64,000 nt of DNA from an uncultured Verrucomicrobiota bacterium (GCA_903826865.1 CAIKGD010000083.1:17034-81033), one strand, 5' to 3'; numbered from the stretch's first letter, positions 1 through 9,261 are shown. Program-made: numbers and translations. Notes: generated by a model from the letters alone, not told the origin.

Positions 1-414
1 GTAGCGGAAGCGTCCGTCCAGCGAGGTTTCAATGCGGCGCGTACGGCGGAGCGGCTGTACGGATGCAGCGTGGCCTTGGCGGAATACACGGATTCCTGTC
101 AGCCGCACCAGATCGCCGAGCGGGCCGGATTCGCGCCGCCAGTCGAGCAGATAGCTGTAGGGCGAAAGCAGTTTGTCGAGAACCGACTCCATATCGGCGG
201 CGCTGCAGGAGCCGGTGACGGTTTTCTGCGCATCGGGGTCAATCTGTACGTCGATTCCGGCGGCGGCAAAATGTTCGAGGAACTGCGGCAGCGGTTCGTT
301 TTCGACGGTGATCCAGAGCCGGTTCTGGTCGAGGCGGAATTCAGATACACCAGCCTGCACGGAAACCGTTGCCGTGCAAAGGGCTAAAATAGCGTTTCGG
401 ACAATGTTGCGCAC
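1..414 (-). CDS. Secreted STN-like domain protein (partial, C-terminus beyond window)
   Basis: An open minus-strand frame runs from a GTG at 412-414 off the left edge, giving about 138 residues. It begins with a short signal peptide (MRNIVRNAILALCTATVSVQA). Then comes a stretch with alternating hydrophobic residues (FRLDQNRLWITVENEPLPQF, GIDVQIDP, then VLDKLLSPYSYLLDW) that resembles the STN fold of secretins and TonB receptors. The STN resemblance is from pattern only. A start further upstream is possible because the frame stays open past 414, but the signal peptide favours this GTG. The neighbour at 512 is divergent. Export to the periplasm or surface is likely; the function is unknown because the rest of the gene is missing. 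Confidence 0.6.
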   Translation of the reverse strand, partial: MRNIVRNAILALCTATVSVQAGVSEFRLDQNRLWITVENEPLPQFLEHFAAAGIDVQIDPDAQKTVTGSCSAADMESVLDKLLSPYSYLLDWRRESGPLGDLVRLTGIRVFRQGHAASVQPLRRTRRIETSLDGRFRY

Positions 415-473
415 GGGAGACAGGGTAACAGGAAGCTGAACGGATGGCAACCGGCACCGTCTAACCGGTACAG

Positions 474-502
474 TTGACGAGGTGTCAGAGGGGGCGTATG
501 TT
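474..502 (+). promoter_or_regulatory. Candidate sigma-70-type promoter
   Basis: TTGACG at 474-479 and TATGTT at 497-502 are separated by exactly 17 bp. Transcription would begin near 509, only a few bases before the ATG at 512. This would make the transcript nearly leaderless and argues against the in-frame GTG at 482. It is a match to a consensus only. Confidence 0.35.
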
Positions 503-511
503 GCGACGGTT

Positions 512-1432
512 ATGAGGGCATGGTTTTACAGATATTCTGTTGCGCTGACGGTAATAGCCGCCGGCACGGCTTCTTCGTTTTCCGAGAATCTGGACGCCGC
601 GCTGGAGTCTCAGAAAAAAAAGGCGCAGAGCCGTGTTTACTCGGAACATGCCGTGCTGGCAGATCATAAACTGACGGTACCGCGCAGCCCGACCGAGGAA
701 GAAAAATCCGTTGAAAAAAAACTGCTGGAGATGGACGCGAAAGCGGACGCCCGGCCCGTTTCACTCACGCAACCCGGGCCGGCAGCTGCAACGGTCCGGC
801 CCGCAGAAAATAAAAACTGGCTTACTCCGGCAACACTGGATAAAGACGCCTCGCTGGCACAGCCGAACGAACCGGACAACGCATGGCTTTTTCAGGAGCT
901 GGACCGGCAAAAGGGACTGAAGGAGCGGGAATCCGCTGCCAAAGAAAATACGCTGGCTGAAAAACTTCTGCGCGAAAAAACGCAGCAGCAACAGCAGACC
1001 GTTTCGCCGGAGCAGGATCGCCTGAAACAATATCAGCTCGCTCCGCAAAAACTTTTCGGGATCAAGAGTAAGGATTCCGACACCTCTTCGCATATGACTC
1101 CGCGAAACGGCATACCGGATCCGTTGGCGGCGATCCGTCGAAAACCTGAAAACGAAAAGCCGGCTGCGCCGCTCCTGTTTTCACCGGAAGCGGGGAGGAT
1201 TTCTCCGGCGCTGAACCGGAATCCGCTCCGGTCTGCCGGAAGCCCGGCTCCCGCCCCGAATTCCGGTTCACTGGCGGAGCTGTCCCGTCCGGTTTTTTCG
1301 CCGGTCTGGAATACTCCTGCCGCCGCACCGCTGACTCCGCTGGAGATGATCCGCAAGTCGTCACCGATCAACCGGCCGGATCCGTTTTCGAACGACCATA
1401 CGCCGCGAATCAAAACAAGCATCTGGGAATAA
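512..1432 (+). CDS. Secreted Pro/Ala/Lys-rich protein of unknown function
   Basis: The frame is open from a GTG at 482, but the ATG at 512 starts a clear signal peptide (MRAWFYRYSVALTVIAAGTA), so this start is chosen. The mature part, about 280 residues, is low in complexity. It has charged helical segments rich in Glu, Lys and Gln (residues about 20-190) followed by a Pro/Ser/Ala-rich tail. No enzyme motif is visible. It is convergent with the TPR gene, whose stop codon abuts this one (1432/1433). It may be an envelope scaffold or a protein that works with the neighbouring secreted proteins; the family is not recognised. Confidence 0.6.
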   Translation: MRAWFYRYSVALTVIAAGTASSFSENLDAALESQKKKAQSRVYSEHAVLADHKLTVPRSPTEEEKSVEKKLLEMDAKADARPVSLTQPGPAAATVRPAENKNWLTPATLDKDASLAQPNEPDNAWLFQELDRQKGLKERESAAKENTLAEKLLREKTQQQQQTVSPEQDRLKQYQLAPQKLFGIKSKDSDTSSHMTPRNGIPDPLAAIRRKPENEKPAAPLLFSPEAGRISPALNRNPLRSAGSPAPAPNSGSLAELSRPVFSPVWNTPAAAPLTPLEMIRKSSPINRPDPFSNDHTPRIKTSIWE

Positions 1433-2293
1433 CTACTTTCCGGTGTCGAGTCCCAAAAGTCTTTTGGAGGACTCGTTAGCACGCTTGATTTTGGTGTGTT
1501 GAGCTTCAAACGTGCGGATATCCGCTTCGGGGACATTCTGTTGCGACCGAAGCAGTTCAAGGGCGCAATCGGAGGAGCGCAGAGCGTTTTCGTACAGGCC
1601 GGACACATAATAAGCTTCCGCTAACGTGTTCCACAGGGACGGCGCGTAAGGTATAATTAAAAGGGCTTCACGGGCATGGCGCACTGCCAGTTTTCCGTTT
1701 TTCATCCGGCCCCCGGTGGCATAAACCCAGGACAGATTATTATGAAGCATCGGGTTGTCCGGAAATTCAGCCGCCAGCTTTTCTAAAATCCCGGCGGCTT
1801 CTGCATAGCGCTCCATCTGGATGTAAAGCGTACTCAGGAGAAAGCGGATGTCGGCATTGCCGGGGCTGGCGTCCAGCGCTTGCAGATAGGCCCGTTCGGC
1901 TTCTTTGTATTCTTTCTCATCCACATACTGCGAACCGGCCGCCATAAGAAAAGACGTCCGCACCGCAGTCGTTCCGGAGCCTTCGCTTTCCGGAACTGCG
2001 ACACCGGGCACCTGCTGGTACGCATCGGTTATCAGCGGGATAGGTTCCTGCGGAGCCTTCGGTGCCAAAAGCCCGGTTTCCGCGACCGGTCTGGGAGCTT
2101 CTCCGTATTCACCGGGAACCAGCGGAGAGGGTCCCTGCGGAACTTTTTGCGGCGCGGAATTGGTCTTTGCCGCCGTGTTCGTTACGGGGTTATACACGTC
2201 GATTACCAGCGGTGACGGGCCTGTCGGCAGGTTTTGCGCCGTCGCAAGACCGGCCGGCAGCGCCATGATTGAAATGAAAAGCAGGTATCGCAT
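1433..2293 (-). CDS. Secreted TPR-repeat protein
   Basis: 286 residues. A signal peptide (MRYLLFISIMALPAGLATA) is followed by a linker in which a short motif is repeated three times: LPTGPSPLVIDVY, VPQGPSPLVPGEY and APQEPIPLITDAY. The C-terminal half holds tetratricopeptide repeats (AERAYLQALDASPGNADIRF, then LEKLAAEFPDNPMLHNNLSW). TPRs bind other proteins, so this is probably a periplasmic or envelope scaffold. It follows the cdaR-like gene after only 7 bp in the same direction and may be transcribed with the folP-cdaA-cdaR operon, although nothing in its sequence links it to c-di-AMP. The fold is clear; the partner is unknown. Confidence 0.75.
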   Translation of the reverse strand: MRYLLFISIMALPAGLATAQNLPTGPSPLVIDVYNPVTNTAAKTNSAPQKVPQGPSPLVPGEYGEAPRPVAETGLLAPKAPQEPIPLITDAYQQVPGVAVPESEGSGTTAVRTSFLMAAGSQYVDEKEYKEAERAYLQALDASPGNADIRFLLSTLYIQMERYAEAAGILEKLAAEFPDNPMLHNNLSWVYATGGRMKNGKLAVRHAREALLIIPYAPSLWNTLAEAYYVSGLYENALRSSDCALELLRSQQNVPEADIRTFEAQHTKIKRANESSKRLLGLDTGK

Positions 2294-2300
2294 AATTTTC

Positions 2301-3275
2301 TTACATTTTTTTAACGTTCACCTGCACCGCCGCCGGTTCAATCTTTTCGACTTGCAACCCGTCCGGAACGTCGGCGCGCACAGAAGCTTCGTAGTTTGCC
2401 GGTTCGGTCATTTCCGTGCAATCAATATAAGTGTACACGTCGCCGGCATTCACAGCGGCAATCCGTTGCGGACTGCCGCGCAGCGTCACCGCCACTTTTT
2501 CAGGCCGGACTTTTATCGCCTGTGTATCATCGGAGGTCACCAGCAGGCGTATATGACTGTTTTCAATCCGCCGGGTCGCCACCCGCTCCACCAGTGAAAC
2601 TTCCGCCATGACACGCTCGGGCGAAACCGTCCACGGCTGACCGGCCGAAGCGACCGCCGCATGAGTTTTAAATGAATTATACCGCCCGTCGAGACTCACC
2701 GGCACCGTGCGCACCTGCTCCAACTCTCTCAACAGCCGTTCGGCACCGCGCACCTTAACCGAAGCAGGCTGGCAGGCGTTTTGTTCCATCTGGATGCCTT
2801 GCGGCAACTCGCCTTCAAGCACCACCTTCACCGGCAGCACCCGCTCCACCTCGCGGTCAATGGTTACGGTTATTTCCGCCGGATCGAACTGCACCGCGTG
2901 GGCGCGGGACGGCGCTTTGACATAGCGCGGCGAAAATTTGATGGTTTGTCGCAACCGGTCGGCATGTTCGGCCATATTAATTTTCACCTCGACCTGATCA
3001 CTGCTGATAAAGCGAATGTCGTCGCGCGAGCCGCGGAACCGGATACTGACCGCATCGGTCGACCGGTCTAAAACCGCCCGACCCTCTCCGGCGGTAACGG
3101 TAACGGGAATGTCCGCCACCACCACCTCGAAGCTGGTGTTTTCACGGACGGTCTGCCAGACCGCGAACGCCAGCACCAGACAGAGCAGCTTCATCAGCCA
3201 GTTACGGCTCAGTACCGGCCGGAGAGCCGTCAGCCGGGATAAAAATTCCGGCGGTTTTATGCCCGGCTTACTCAT
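2301..3275 (-). CDS. cdaR: YbbR-domain protein, putative CdaA regulator
   Basis: 324 residues. One transmembrane helix near the N-terminus (LMKLLCLVLAFAVWQTV) follows a basic cytoplasmic segment, and the rest forms repeated beta-rich YbbR-like units (VVADIPVTVTAGEG, VERVLPVKVVLEGELPQG, ATRRIENSHIRLLVT). In known systems such proteins sit outside the membrane and adjust the activity of the diadenylate cyclase CdaA. The ATG at 3275 is chosen over an in-frame TTG at 3290 because GAGGAG lies at the right distance before it. It overlaps the cdaA stop by 8 bp, which suggests translational coupling. Confidence 0.85.
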   Translation of the reverse strand: MSKPGIKPPEFLSRLTALRPVLSRNWLMKLLCLVLAFAVWQTVRENTSFEVVVADIPVTVTAGEGRAVLDRSTDAVSIRFRGSRDDIRFISSDQVEVKINMAEHADRLRQTIKFSPRYVKAPSRAHAVQFDPAEITVTIDREVERVLPVKVVLEGELPQGIQMEQNACQPASVKVRGAERLLRELEQVRTVPVSLDGRYNSFKTHAAVASAGQPWTVSPERVMAEVSLVERVATRRIENSHIRLLVTSDDTQAIKVRPEKVAVTLRGSPQRIAAVNAGDVYTYIDCTEMTEPANYEASVRADVPDGLQVEKIEPAAVQVNVKKM

Positions 3276-4146
3276 CCGGGGTCTCCTCAAAAATAAAATT
3301 CGTCCGCCCGTCTTCGTCCTTTTTTCGGCGGCGGGCCATCTGCCGCAGGCCGCCGGATTCGCGGCCGAGGAATGAAGTCAGCGCACGGCGCAGACGCGGC
3401 CCGTCAAATCCGCGCTTGAGGTGTCCGTTGTAGGCCACGGAAATGATGCCGGTCTCTTCTGAAACCACAATCACCAGCGTATCCGTCTCCTCCGTTAAGC
3501 CGATGGCTGCGCGGTGCCGCGTGCCGAGATCGCTCGTCAGATCATCCGCCTGCGTCAGAGGGAAAACGCACCCGGCGGCGGCGATGCGGTCTTCGCTGAT
3601 AATCACGCCGCCATCGTGCAGCGGCGTGCCGGGATAAAAAATAGAAGCCAGCAGTTCCGCGCTCACCTCGCTGTTCATCGCCGTCCCGGTATCCTGAATC
3701 CCGCGCGTTTCCATTTCGCGCTCTATTGCAATCAGCGCGCCGGTTTTACGGGCGGCCAGCAGCAGCACCGCATCGGCAACCGGATCGGCCAGTGCTCGGC
3801 GTGCCTTGCTCACCGTAAAATTGCCCTGCCGCCCGAGCCGCGCCAGCGCGCGCCGGATTTCCGGCTGAAAGATCACGATCAGCGCGAGCGCGAGATAAAC
3901 CATCAGCTTCTGCAGCAGCCAGTTGAGAATCAGCAGATTGGTAAATTTGGTAATCACCATCAGGAATGTGAGAATAATGGCCAGTCCGGTCAGAATAGCC
4001 GCGCCGCGCGTACCGCGGAAAAACTTCACCAGAAAATAGAAAATGACCGCGAGAATCAGAATCTCGATCATCCCGGTCACGCCGGGATATTCAATACTGT
4101 GCAGCCAGTTCATTGGTTCGGAGTGTATCCACAAGCCGCGCCGCAT
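3268..4146 (-). CDS. cdaA: Diadenylate cyclase (c-di-AMP synthase), CdaA type
   Basis: 292 residues. Three hydrophobic N-terminal helices (about residues 25-95) precede a DAC (DisA_N) domain that contains the two family signatures: the DGA-type motif as LHDGG and the RHR motif as TRHRAA. The enzyme makes cyclic di-AMP from two ATP at the inner face of the membrane. The ATG at 4146 has AAAGGA 8 bp upstream; a second in-frame ATG at 4113 lacks an obvious site. The gene overlaps the end of folP by 56 bp and is followed by cdaR, a known arrangement in other phyla. No glmM follows here. Confidence 0.92.
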   Translation of the reverse strand: MRRGLWIHSEPMNWLHSIEYPGVTGMIEILILAVIFYFLVKFFRGTRGAAILTGLAIILTFLMVITKFTNLLILNWLLQKLMVYLALALIVIFQPEIRRALARLGRQGNFTVSKARRALADPVADAVLLLAARKTGALIAIEREMETRGIQDTGTAMNSEVSAELLASIFYPGTPLHDGGVIISEDRIAAAGCVFPLTQADDLTSDLGTRHRAAIGLTEETDTLVIVVSEETGIISVAYNGHLKRGFDGPRLRRALTSFLGRESGGLRQMARRRKKDEDGRTNFIFEETPDE

Positions 4147-4969
4147 CGCAAGATTCCTTTACGTCATGCACCCGCAGAATCTGTGCGCCGCGCAGAATTG
4201 AAAACGCCGCCACCGCCAGCGAACCGGCCAGCCGTCCGTCCGGTCCGCCGCCGAGCATCCGTCCGATAAAACCCTTGCGGCTCGCTCCGATCAGCACCGG
4301 ACGGCCCGCCGCCGCCAGCGCCTGAATCCCGTTCAGCAAAGCCAGATTATGTTCGTCCGTCTTGCCGAACCCGATGCCCGGATCGAGCGTTATCTGTTCC
4401 GGCGCAATGCCGCCCGCCACCGCGAACGCCATCCGCTCCTCCAGAAAGTTCCGGACATCGGAAACAACATCGGCGTAGCGCGGATCGTTCTGCATGGTTT
4501 CCGGCGTTCCGAGCATATGCATCAGCACCAGCCCCGCGCCGGTTTCCGCCGCAACCGCCGCCATGCCGGGATCGGCCAGCGCCGAGATGTCGTTGATAAT
4601 ATCCGCACCGGCGGCAATGGCCGCACGGGCAACTTCCGCTTTCCTGGTATCGATCGAAATCAGCACATCCGTTTTCTCGCGGAGTTCTCTAATGACCGGA
4701 ACCGTCCGCGCCATTTCTTCCGCCGCAGGGACAGGTTTAGCTCCCGGCCGGGTGGACTCGCCGCCGATGTCGATAATGTCCGCGCCTTCTGCGACCATTT
4801 GAAGACCGCGCGCCACCGCGGTTTCCAAAGCTTGAAACTTTCCGCCGTCCGAAAACGAATCCGGCGTTACATTCAGAATGCCCATAATCAGCGTTTTCTG
4901 CCCACAGACGACTTCCCGTCCCCGGCAGCGCCAAATTATCTGTGTTTTTCCAATCATCGGAAAAACCAT
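4091..4969 (-). CDS. folP: Dihydropteroate synthase
   Basis: 292 residues by the longest frame. It joins p-aminobenzoate to the pterin diphosphate in folate synthesis, in the cytosol. Family signatures are the first pterin-binding box (MGILNVTPDSFSDGG), the second (DIIDIGGESTRPGA) and later motifs DPGIGFGKT and LIGASRKGF. It is the first gene of folP-cdaA-cdaR. The start is uncertain: ATG 4969 and ATG 4957 both fall inside a 21-bp palindrome at 4945-4965, so either the palindrome overlaps the start region or the true start differs. Identity is not in doubt. Confidence 0.93.
   Translation of the reverse strand: MVFPMIGKTQIIWRCRGREVVCGQKTLIMGILNVTPDSFSDGGKFQALETAVARGLQMVAEGADIIDIGGESTRPGAKPVPAAEEMARTVPVIRELREKTDVLISIDTRKAEVARAAIAAGADIINDISALADPGMAAVAAETGAGLVLMHMLGTPETMQNDPRYADVVSDVRNFLEERMAFAVAGGIAPEQITLDPGIGFGKTDEHNLALLNGIQALAAAGRPVLIGASRKGFIGRMLGGGPDGRLAGSLAVAAFSILRGAQILRVHDVKESCDAARLVDTLRTNELAAQY
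4945..4965. repeat. Palindrome of the TTCCA/TGGAA-like family
   Basis: TTTTTCC-AATCATC-GGAAAAA has 7-bp perfect arms around a 7-bp centre. It lies over the 5' end of folP and upstream of the divergent ABC exporter genes. It resembles the elements at 9212, 9243, 22701 and 46920, although its arms are spaced differently. Confidence 0.5.
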
Positions 4970-4988
4970 ACGCCGTTTTTTCTGAACA

Positions 4989-6794
4989 TTGGAAACGAAA
5001 TCGTCTGCGCTTGTATTCCGGGGCGGAGTCTTTAACTTTGAGGAGTTGAACTCAAACCCCGTCAGCCTGAAGAACTACATCGCGGCGCATAAGGCCGAAA
5101 TTGCGCTGACTTGCGTATGCGTGCTGGTGACGGTGGGCGTCAACCTGATCATGCCCTATCTGATGCGGCTGGCCATTGACGGGCTGACCGGCGGTACGCT
5201 GACGCACGCCGAACTGTGGCGCTATGTCCTGATCTATGCCGGTCTGGCTGTTTTTTCCGTCTGGTTCGCGCGGCAGCTGCGCGCCATTCCGCTCAAGCTT
5301 TCGCACAAAGTCGAATACGATGTGCGCCGCGATCTCTTCGCCCATCTGACGCGGCTCGATGCGGAATTCTTCCGCAAGGAACGCACCGGCGATCTGATGA
5401 CTCGCATGTCGTCCGATCTGACGATTGTGACCGATGCCATCGGTCAGGGTCTGCTGCAAGGACTGCGCACTATCGCGGCCCTGCTGTTCGCTTCAATCGT
5501 CATGGTCTGGATTGACGCCAACCTTGCCTTGCTGATTTTTTCGCTCTATCTGCCGATTATCATTTTCTTTTTTCTGGTGCTCAACGTAATGCGTGACCGG
5601 CAGAAGGTGCTGCAGGAGCAGGTCTCCGAGGTCTCCAACTTCGCGCAGGAGAGTTTTTCCGGCATCCGCTGCATCAAAGGATTTGCTCTCGAAAAACGTC
5701 GCAGCGGATTTTTTGACCTGCTGAACCGCGGACTGATCCGCAAAACGCTCCAGCTGCAAACCGCCCGTCAGCTCCTCTGGCCGCTGATGGCGTTCTGGTT
5801 CAGTATCGGTACGCTGTTCCTGCTGTATGTCGGCGGCCGACAGGTAATCCGCGGCACCGTCAGCGTCGGGGTGGTTGTGCAGTTTCTTCAGTATCTGCTT
5901 TATATGCAGTGGCCGCTGCTGTCGCTGAGCTGGACGCTGAGTCTGCTGCAGCGCGGCCGGGTCAGCTGGCAGCGGATTCTGGAACTCTTCCGCCGCAAAC
6001 CGAAGATTGCCGATTCCGCAGAAACCGATTCCGGTATCACCGGACTGGACGGCTCGATTGAATGGCGCGATGTCTCGCTTGAGATCGACGGGGCCCGCCG
6101 CCTGCACAACATCAGCCTGAGTGTCCCGCCCGGAAAAACGATCGGCATCACCGGGCCGACCGGCTGCGGTAAAACTCTGCTGGTTTCGCTGGTGGCCCGC
6201 CTGATGGATGTCACCGAAGGAACGCTGAAGGTCGGCGGTCATCCCGTCCGCACTATTCCGCTCGATGTGCTGCGCCGCCATATCGGCTTCGCCGCGCAGG
6301 AGCCGGTGCTTTTTTCGCGGACGCTGGAACACAACATTGCCTTCGGCCTCAATGCGCCCGGTCAGGAGACGGTTGACTGGGCGGCGGATATCGCGCATCT
6401 GAACGGCGATATCGCCGGGTTCCCGGAGCACTATCAAACCGTGCTCGGGGAACGCGGCGTCACGCTGTCCGGCGGACAGCGGCAGCGCACCTCGATCAGC
6501 CGCGCCGTTGCGCGCCGCCCGCAGATTCTGATTCTGGATGACGTGCTCTCCGCCGTCGATACACAGACCGAGGCCGCCATTATGGCCAAACTCCAGCCGG
6601 TGATGAAAAACCGCACCTGCCTGTTTGTCAGCCACCGCGTTTCCACGCTGCGCTACACCGACGAAATCATCGTGATCGAAGAGGGCCGCATCACCCGGCG
6701 CGGCACGCACGATGAACTCGTGCGGCAGCCCGGTTATTATTCCGAACTCAACACCCTGCAGCAGCTTCAACAGAAGCTGGAGGAGGGTTCATGA
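4989..6794 (+). CDS. ABC exporter half-transporter with degenerate ATP site (MdlA/YheI-like)
   Basis: 601 residues from a TTG. Residues about 30-320 hold six membrane helices of an ABC exporter; the rest is the ATPase domain with Walker A GPTGCGKT (near residue 388), signature LSGGQRQR and Walker B ILILDD. The residue after the Walker B Asp is Asp, not the catalytic Glu, as in the inactive-site half of heterodimeric exporters. The partner gene overlaps it by 4 bp. The start is uncertain: an in-frame TTG at 5046 follows GAGGAG directly. Substrate cannot be told; lipids, peptides or drugs are typical for the family. Confidence 0.88.
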   Translation: METKSSALVFRGGVFNFEELNSNPVSLKNYIAAHKAEIALTCVCVLVTVGVNLIMPYLMRLAIDGLTGGTLTHAELWRYVLIYAGLAVFSVWFARQLRAIPLKLSHKVEYDVRRDLFAHLTRLDAEFFRKERTGDLMTRMSSDLTIVTDAIGQGLLQGLRTIAALLFASIVMVWIDANLALLIFSLYLPIIIFFFLVLNVMRDRQKVLQEQVSEVSNFAQESFSGIRCIKGFALEKRRSGFFDLLNRGLIRKTLQLQTARQLLWPLMAFWFSIGTLFLLYVGGRQVIRGTVSVGVVVQFLQYLLYMQWPLLSLSWTLSLLQRGRVSWQRILELFRRKPKIADSAETDSGITGLDGSIEWRDVSLEIDGARRLHNISLSVPPGKTIGITGPTGCGKTLLVSLVARLMDVTEGTLKVGGHPVRTIPLDVLRRHIGFAAQEPVLFSRTLEHNIAFGLNAPGQETVDWAADIAHLNGDIAGFPEHYQTVLGERGVTLSGGQRQRTSISRAVARRPQILILDDVLSAVDTQTEAAIMAKLQPVMKNRTCLFVSHRVSTLRYTDEIIVIEEGRITRRGTHDELVRQPGYYSELNTLQQLQQKLEEGS

Positions 6795-8569
6795 GAACGG
6801 ACACCCAGCCGAAACGCCATCTTGCGCGGCGATTATTACTTTATGCGCTGCCCTACCGGCGCAGCCTGCTGGTTTCACTGGTTTTAATTCTGGCGGTCTC
6901 CGTTCTGATCAACTATCTGCCGGTGCTGATCAAACAGCTGACCGATTTCTGCCTGCTGGATACCGCCGCATCCGCCGAGGTCCGGCTCGACCGGCTTGCG
7001 CATATCAGCCTGATCTACCTGATCATCGCCGTGGTTGGCTACGTGCTGCGCTACCTGCAGGGCATGCTGACTGCGTGGATCGGCCAGCGCATCATCTACG
7101 ACTTGCGCATGGCCGTGTTTAAAAAAGCACTGCGCATGCAACAGGCGTGGTTTGACCGCATGCCGGTCGGAACCCTGATTACCCGGGTCACCTCCGACAT
7201 CGAGCGGCTGGAGAATTTTGTTACAGAAGGCGTGGTCGGCACCGTCGCGGATCTGTTCATGCTGCTCGGCATCATGGGCTACATGGTCGTAATCAGTCCG
7301 CGGCTTTCGGCCGTTCTCTTCGCTTTGCTTCCGCCGCTCTTCGCGCTGCTCGTCCTCGTCAACCGCGGATTGCGCGAGGCCAACCGGCAAATCCGCAAGC
7401 GGCAGGCCGCGCTGAATGCGCTGCTGCAGGAAGATATCACCGGCATGCCCACCATCCAGCTTTTCAACCGCGAGCCGACGGCCAAGACCGATTTCGACGC
7501 GCACAACACCGGCCTGCGCGCTGCACACTTTGAGGAAGTCCGCTGGTTCAGCATTTACTTCCCCGTTATTGAAACCGGTCAGGCTCTGGCCATCGCCGTC
7601 ATTCTGGGTGCCGGAGGCTGGTGGCTTTTGCATGGCGTCAGTATGCTGACCATCGGGGTTCTTATTGCTTTCCTCGCCTACATCCGCGACTTCTTCCGCC
7701 CGCTCGGCTCGCTCTCCGACAAGGCCGGCGCGTTTCAAGTGGCCATGGCTTCCGCCGAACGCATCTTTGAACTGATGGACACGCCCGAAACCAACCTGGA
7801 TCCTGACCGTCCCGTGCCCGGCGGCGGCATTGGCGGTACGATTGCATTTGAAAATGTCTGGTTCGCTTACGAAAAAGAAAACTGGGTGCTCAAAGACCTC
7901 AGCTTCTCGGTCGAACCCGGACAGGTGCTTGCTGTTGTCGGCGCAACCGGCGCGGGCAAGAGCACCATCATCAACCTCATCGGACGCTTCTACGACGTGC
8001 AGCGCGGACGCGTCACCATCGGCGGAACCGACGTGCGCGACTTCAGTAAAGCCGACCTGCGCAGCCGCATCGGCTATATCTTTCAGGAGCCGTTTCTCTT
8101 CGCCGGTTCCGTTGCCGACAATATTTCTCTGCTCAATTCAGGACTGACACGCGAGGACATCGTCCGCGCGGCGCAGTCCGTCAACGCGCATAAATTTATC
8201 AGCGTTCTGCCCGCCGGATACGCCACGATCCTCAACGAGCGCGGCGGCGGACTTTCGCTCGGTCAGAAGCAGCTGATCGTCATGGCCCGCACACTGGCGC
8301 AGAATCCCGAACTGCTTTTCGTCCTCGACGAAGCCACCGCCAACGTCGACACCGCCACGGAAGTGCTCATTCAGGATGCGCTCGGAAAACTGATGAGAAA
8401 CCGCACCAGCATCGTCATCGCCCACCGTCTGTCCACCATCCGTTACGCCGACCGCATTCTGGTTATGCGCCACGGTGAACTCATTGACTCCGGCACGCAC
8501 GACGAACTGATGGCCCGCGCCGGCTACTACCGCCAGCTCTACGAACTGCTCCGGCAAGCTCCGGTATAA
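6791..8569 (+). CDS. ABC exporter half-transporter with canonical ATP site (MdlB/YheH-like)
   Basis: 592 residues. Six membrane helices come first, then the ATPase domain with Walker A GATGAGKS (near residue 383) and Walker B LFVLDE with the catalytic Glu present. Its signature is LSLGQKQL, a departure from LSGGQ. In heterodimeric exporters the two signature and Walker sites are shared in trans, so this protein and its upstream partner would form one good and one weakened ATP site. The ATG overlaps the upstream stop as ATGA and has GGAGG just before it, showing coupled expression. Confidence 0.9.
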   Translation: MRTDTQPKRHLARRLLLYALPYRRSLLVSLVLILAVSVLINYLPVLIKQLTDFCLLDTAASAEVRLDRLAHISLIYLIIAVVGYVLRYLQGMLTAWIGQRIIYDLRMAVFKKALRMQQAWFDRMPVGTLITRVTSDIERLENFVTEGVVGTVADLFMLLGIMGYMVVISPRLSAVLFALLPPLFALLVLVNRGLREANRQIRKRQAALNALLQEDITGMPTIQLFNREPTAKTDFDAHNTGLRAAHFEEVRWFSIYFPVIETGQALAIAVILGAGGWWLLHGVSMLTIGVLIAFLAYIRDFFRPLGSLSDKAGAFQVAMASAERIFELMDTPETNLDPDRPVPGGGIGGTIAFENVWFAYEKENWVLKDLSFSVEPGQVLAVVGATGAGKSTIINLIGRFYDVQRGRVTIGGTDVRDFSKADLRSRIGYIFQEPFLFAGSVADNISLLNSGLTREDIVRAAQSVNAHKFISVLPAGYATILNERGGGLSLGQKQLIVMARTLAQNPELLFVLDEATANVDTATEVLIQDALGKLMRNRTSIVIAHRLSTIRYADRILVMRHGELIDSGTHDELMARAGYYRQLYELLRQAPV

Positions 8570-8637
8570 TAACGGCGTTATCTGCCTGACAATAAAGGCG
8601 GCGTTTCCTAATGTGCAGACAGAAGAGGAAACACATT

Positions 8638-9120
8638 ATGTTTACACCGGAGCATCTGCATGTCGCATTAAATCACGCCGCCCTGATCGGGCTGGCCGTC
8701 GCCATCATTCCGCTGCTGATCGGCCTGATTCGCAAAGACCGGGGCGCGCTGCTTTCCGGCCTGCTGATTGTTCTGATTTGCGGCCTCAGCATTCCCGTCG
8801 TTATGGAAACCGGCGAAGGCGCCGCCGAACGGCTGGCAACCGGCGAGGCCGGAGTCCAAATGGATAACGGCGCGGCGGTTTTTCTGGAACAGCACGAAGA
8901 GCGGGCCGAGGTGACTGCTGTTTTTGTTTATATCGCTGCAGCCATTGCCGCAATCGGCCTGCTGATTATGCGGTTCGCGCCGGCCTATCAGTACAACGCC
9001 GCCGCCGTGTTGCTGGCCGCCTGCATCATTTGTACGGCGCTGCTGATTTGGACCGCCGAAGCCGGCGGACGTATCCGTCATCTCGAATTCCGCCCCGCGA
9101 CATCCCGCGCCGCGCCGTAA
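8638..9120 (+). CDS. Small integral membrane protein, unknown function
   Basis: 160 residues with four hydrophobic segments: HAALIGLAVAIIPLLIGLI, LLSGLLIVLICGLSIPVVM, VTAVFVYIAAAIAAIGLLIM and AAAVLLAACIICTALLIW. The loop between the second and third is acidic (ETGEGAAERLATGEAG, then EQHEERAE). The layout resembles DUF2231-type membrane proteins, which is a weak assignment. The ATG at 8638 is chosen because AGAGGAAA precedes it at good distance; the frame is open from 8611. It lies between the ABC exporter and dnaE in the same direction. Confidence 0.65.
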   Translation: MFTPEHLHVALNHAALIGLAVAIIPLLIGLIRKDRGALLSGLLIVLICGLSIPVVMETGEGAAERLATGEAGVQMDNGAAVFLEQHEERAEVTAVFVYIAAAIAAIGLLIMRFAPAYQYNAAAVLLAACIICTALLIWTAEAGGRIRHLEFRPATSRAAP

Positions 9121-9211
9121 ATTTCCGCCGTTGCCGCCTTGGCGGCGCTCACGGAACTTTTCCCGGTTTTCTGAGGCAGACGCAGGAATTTTCAGGCGGG
9201 GAAGTTGTTGA

Positions 9212-9261
9212 TTTTCCAAGGGTTGGAAAAATTTCCGGCCGTTTTTCCAGCCGTTGGAAAA
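9212..9261. repeat. Two adjacent TTTTCCA...TGGAAAA palindromes upstream of dnaE
   Basis: The first is TTTTCCAA-GGG-TTGGAAAA at 9212-9230 with perfect 8-bp arms. The second is TTTTCCA-GCCGT-TGGAAAA at 9243-9261 with perfect 7-bp arms. They are 31 bp apart, about three helical turns, and end 50 bp before the dnaE start. They could be paired operator sites for dnaE or small hairpins ending the upstream transcript; neither is followed by a T-run. Confidence 0.55.
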
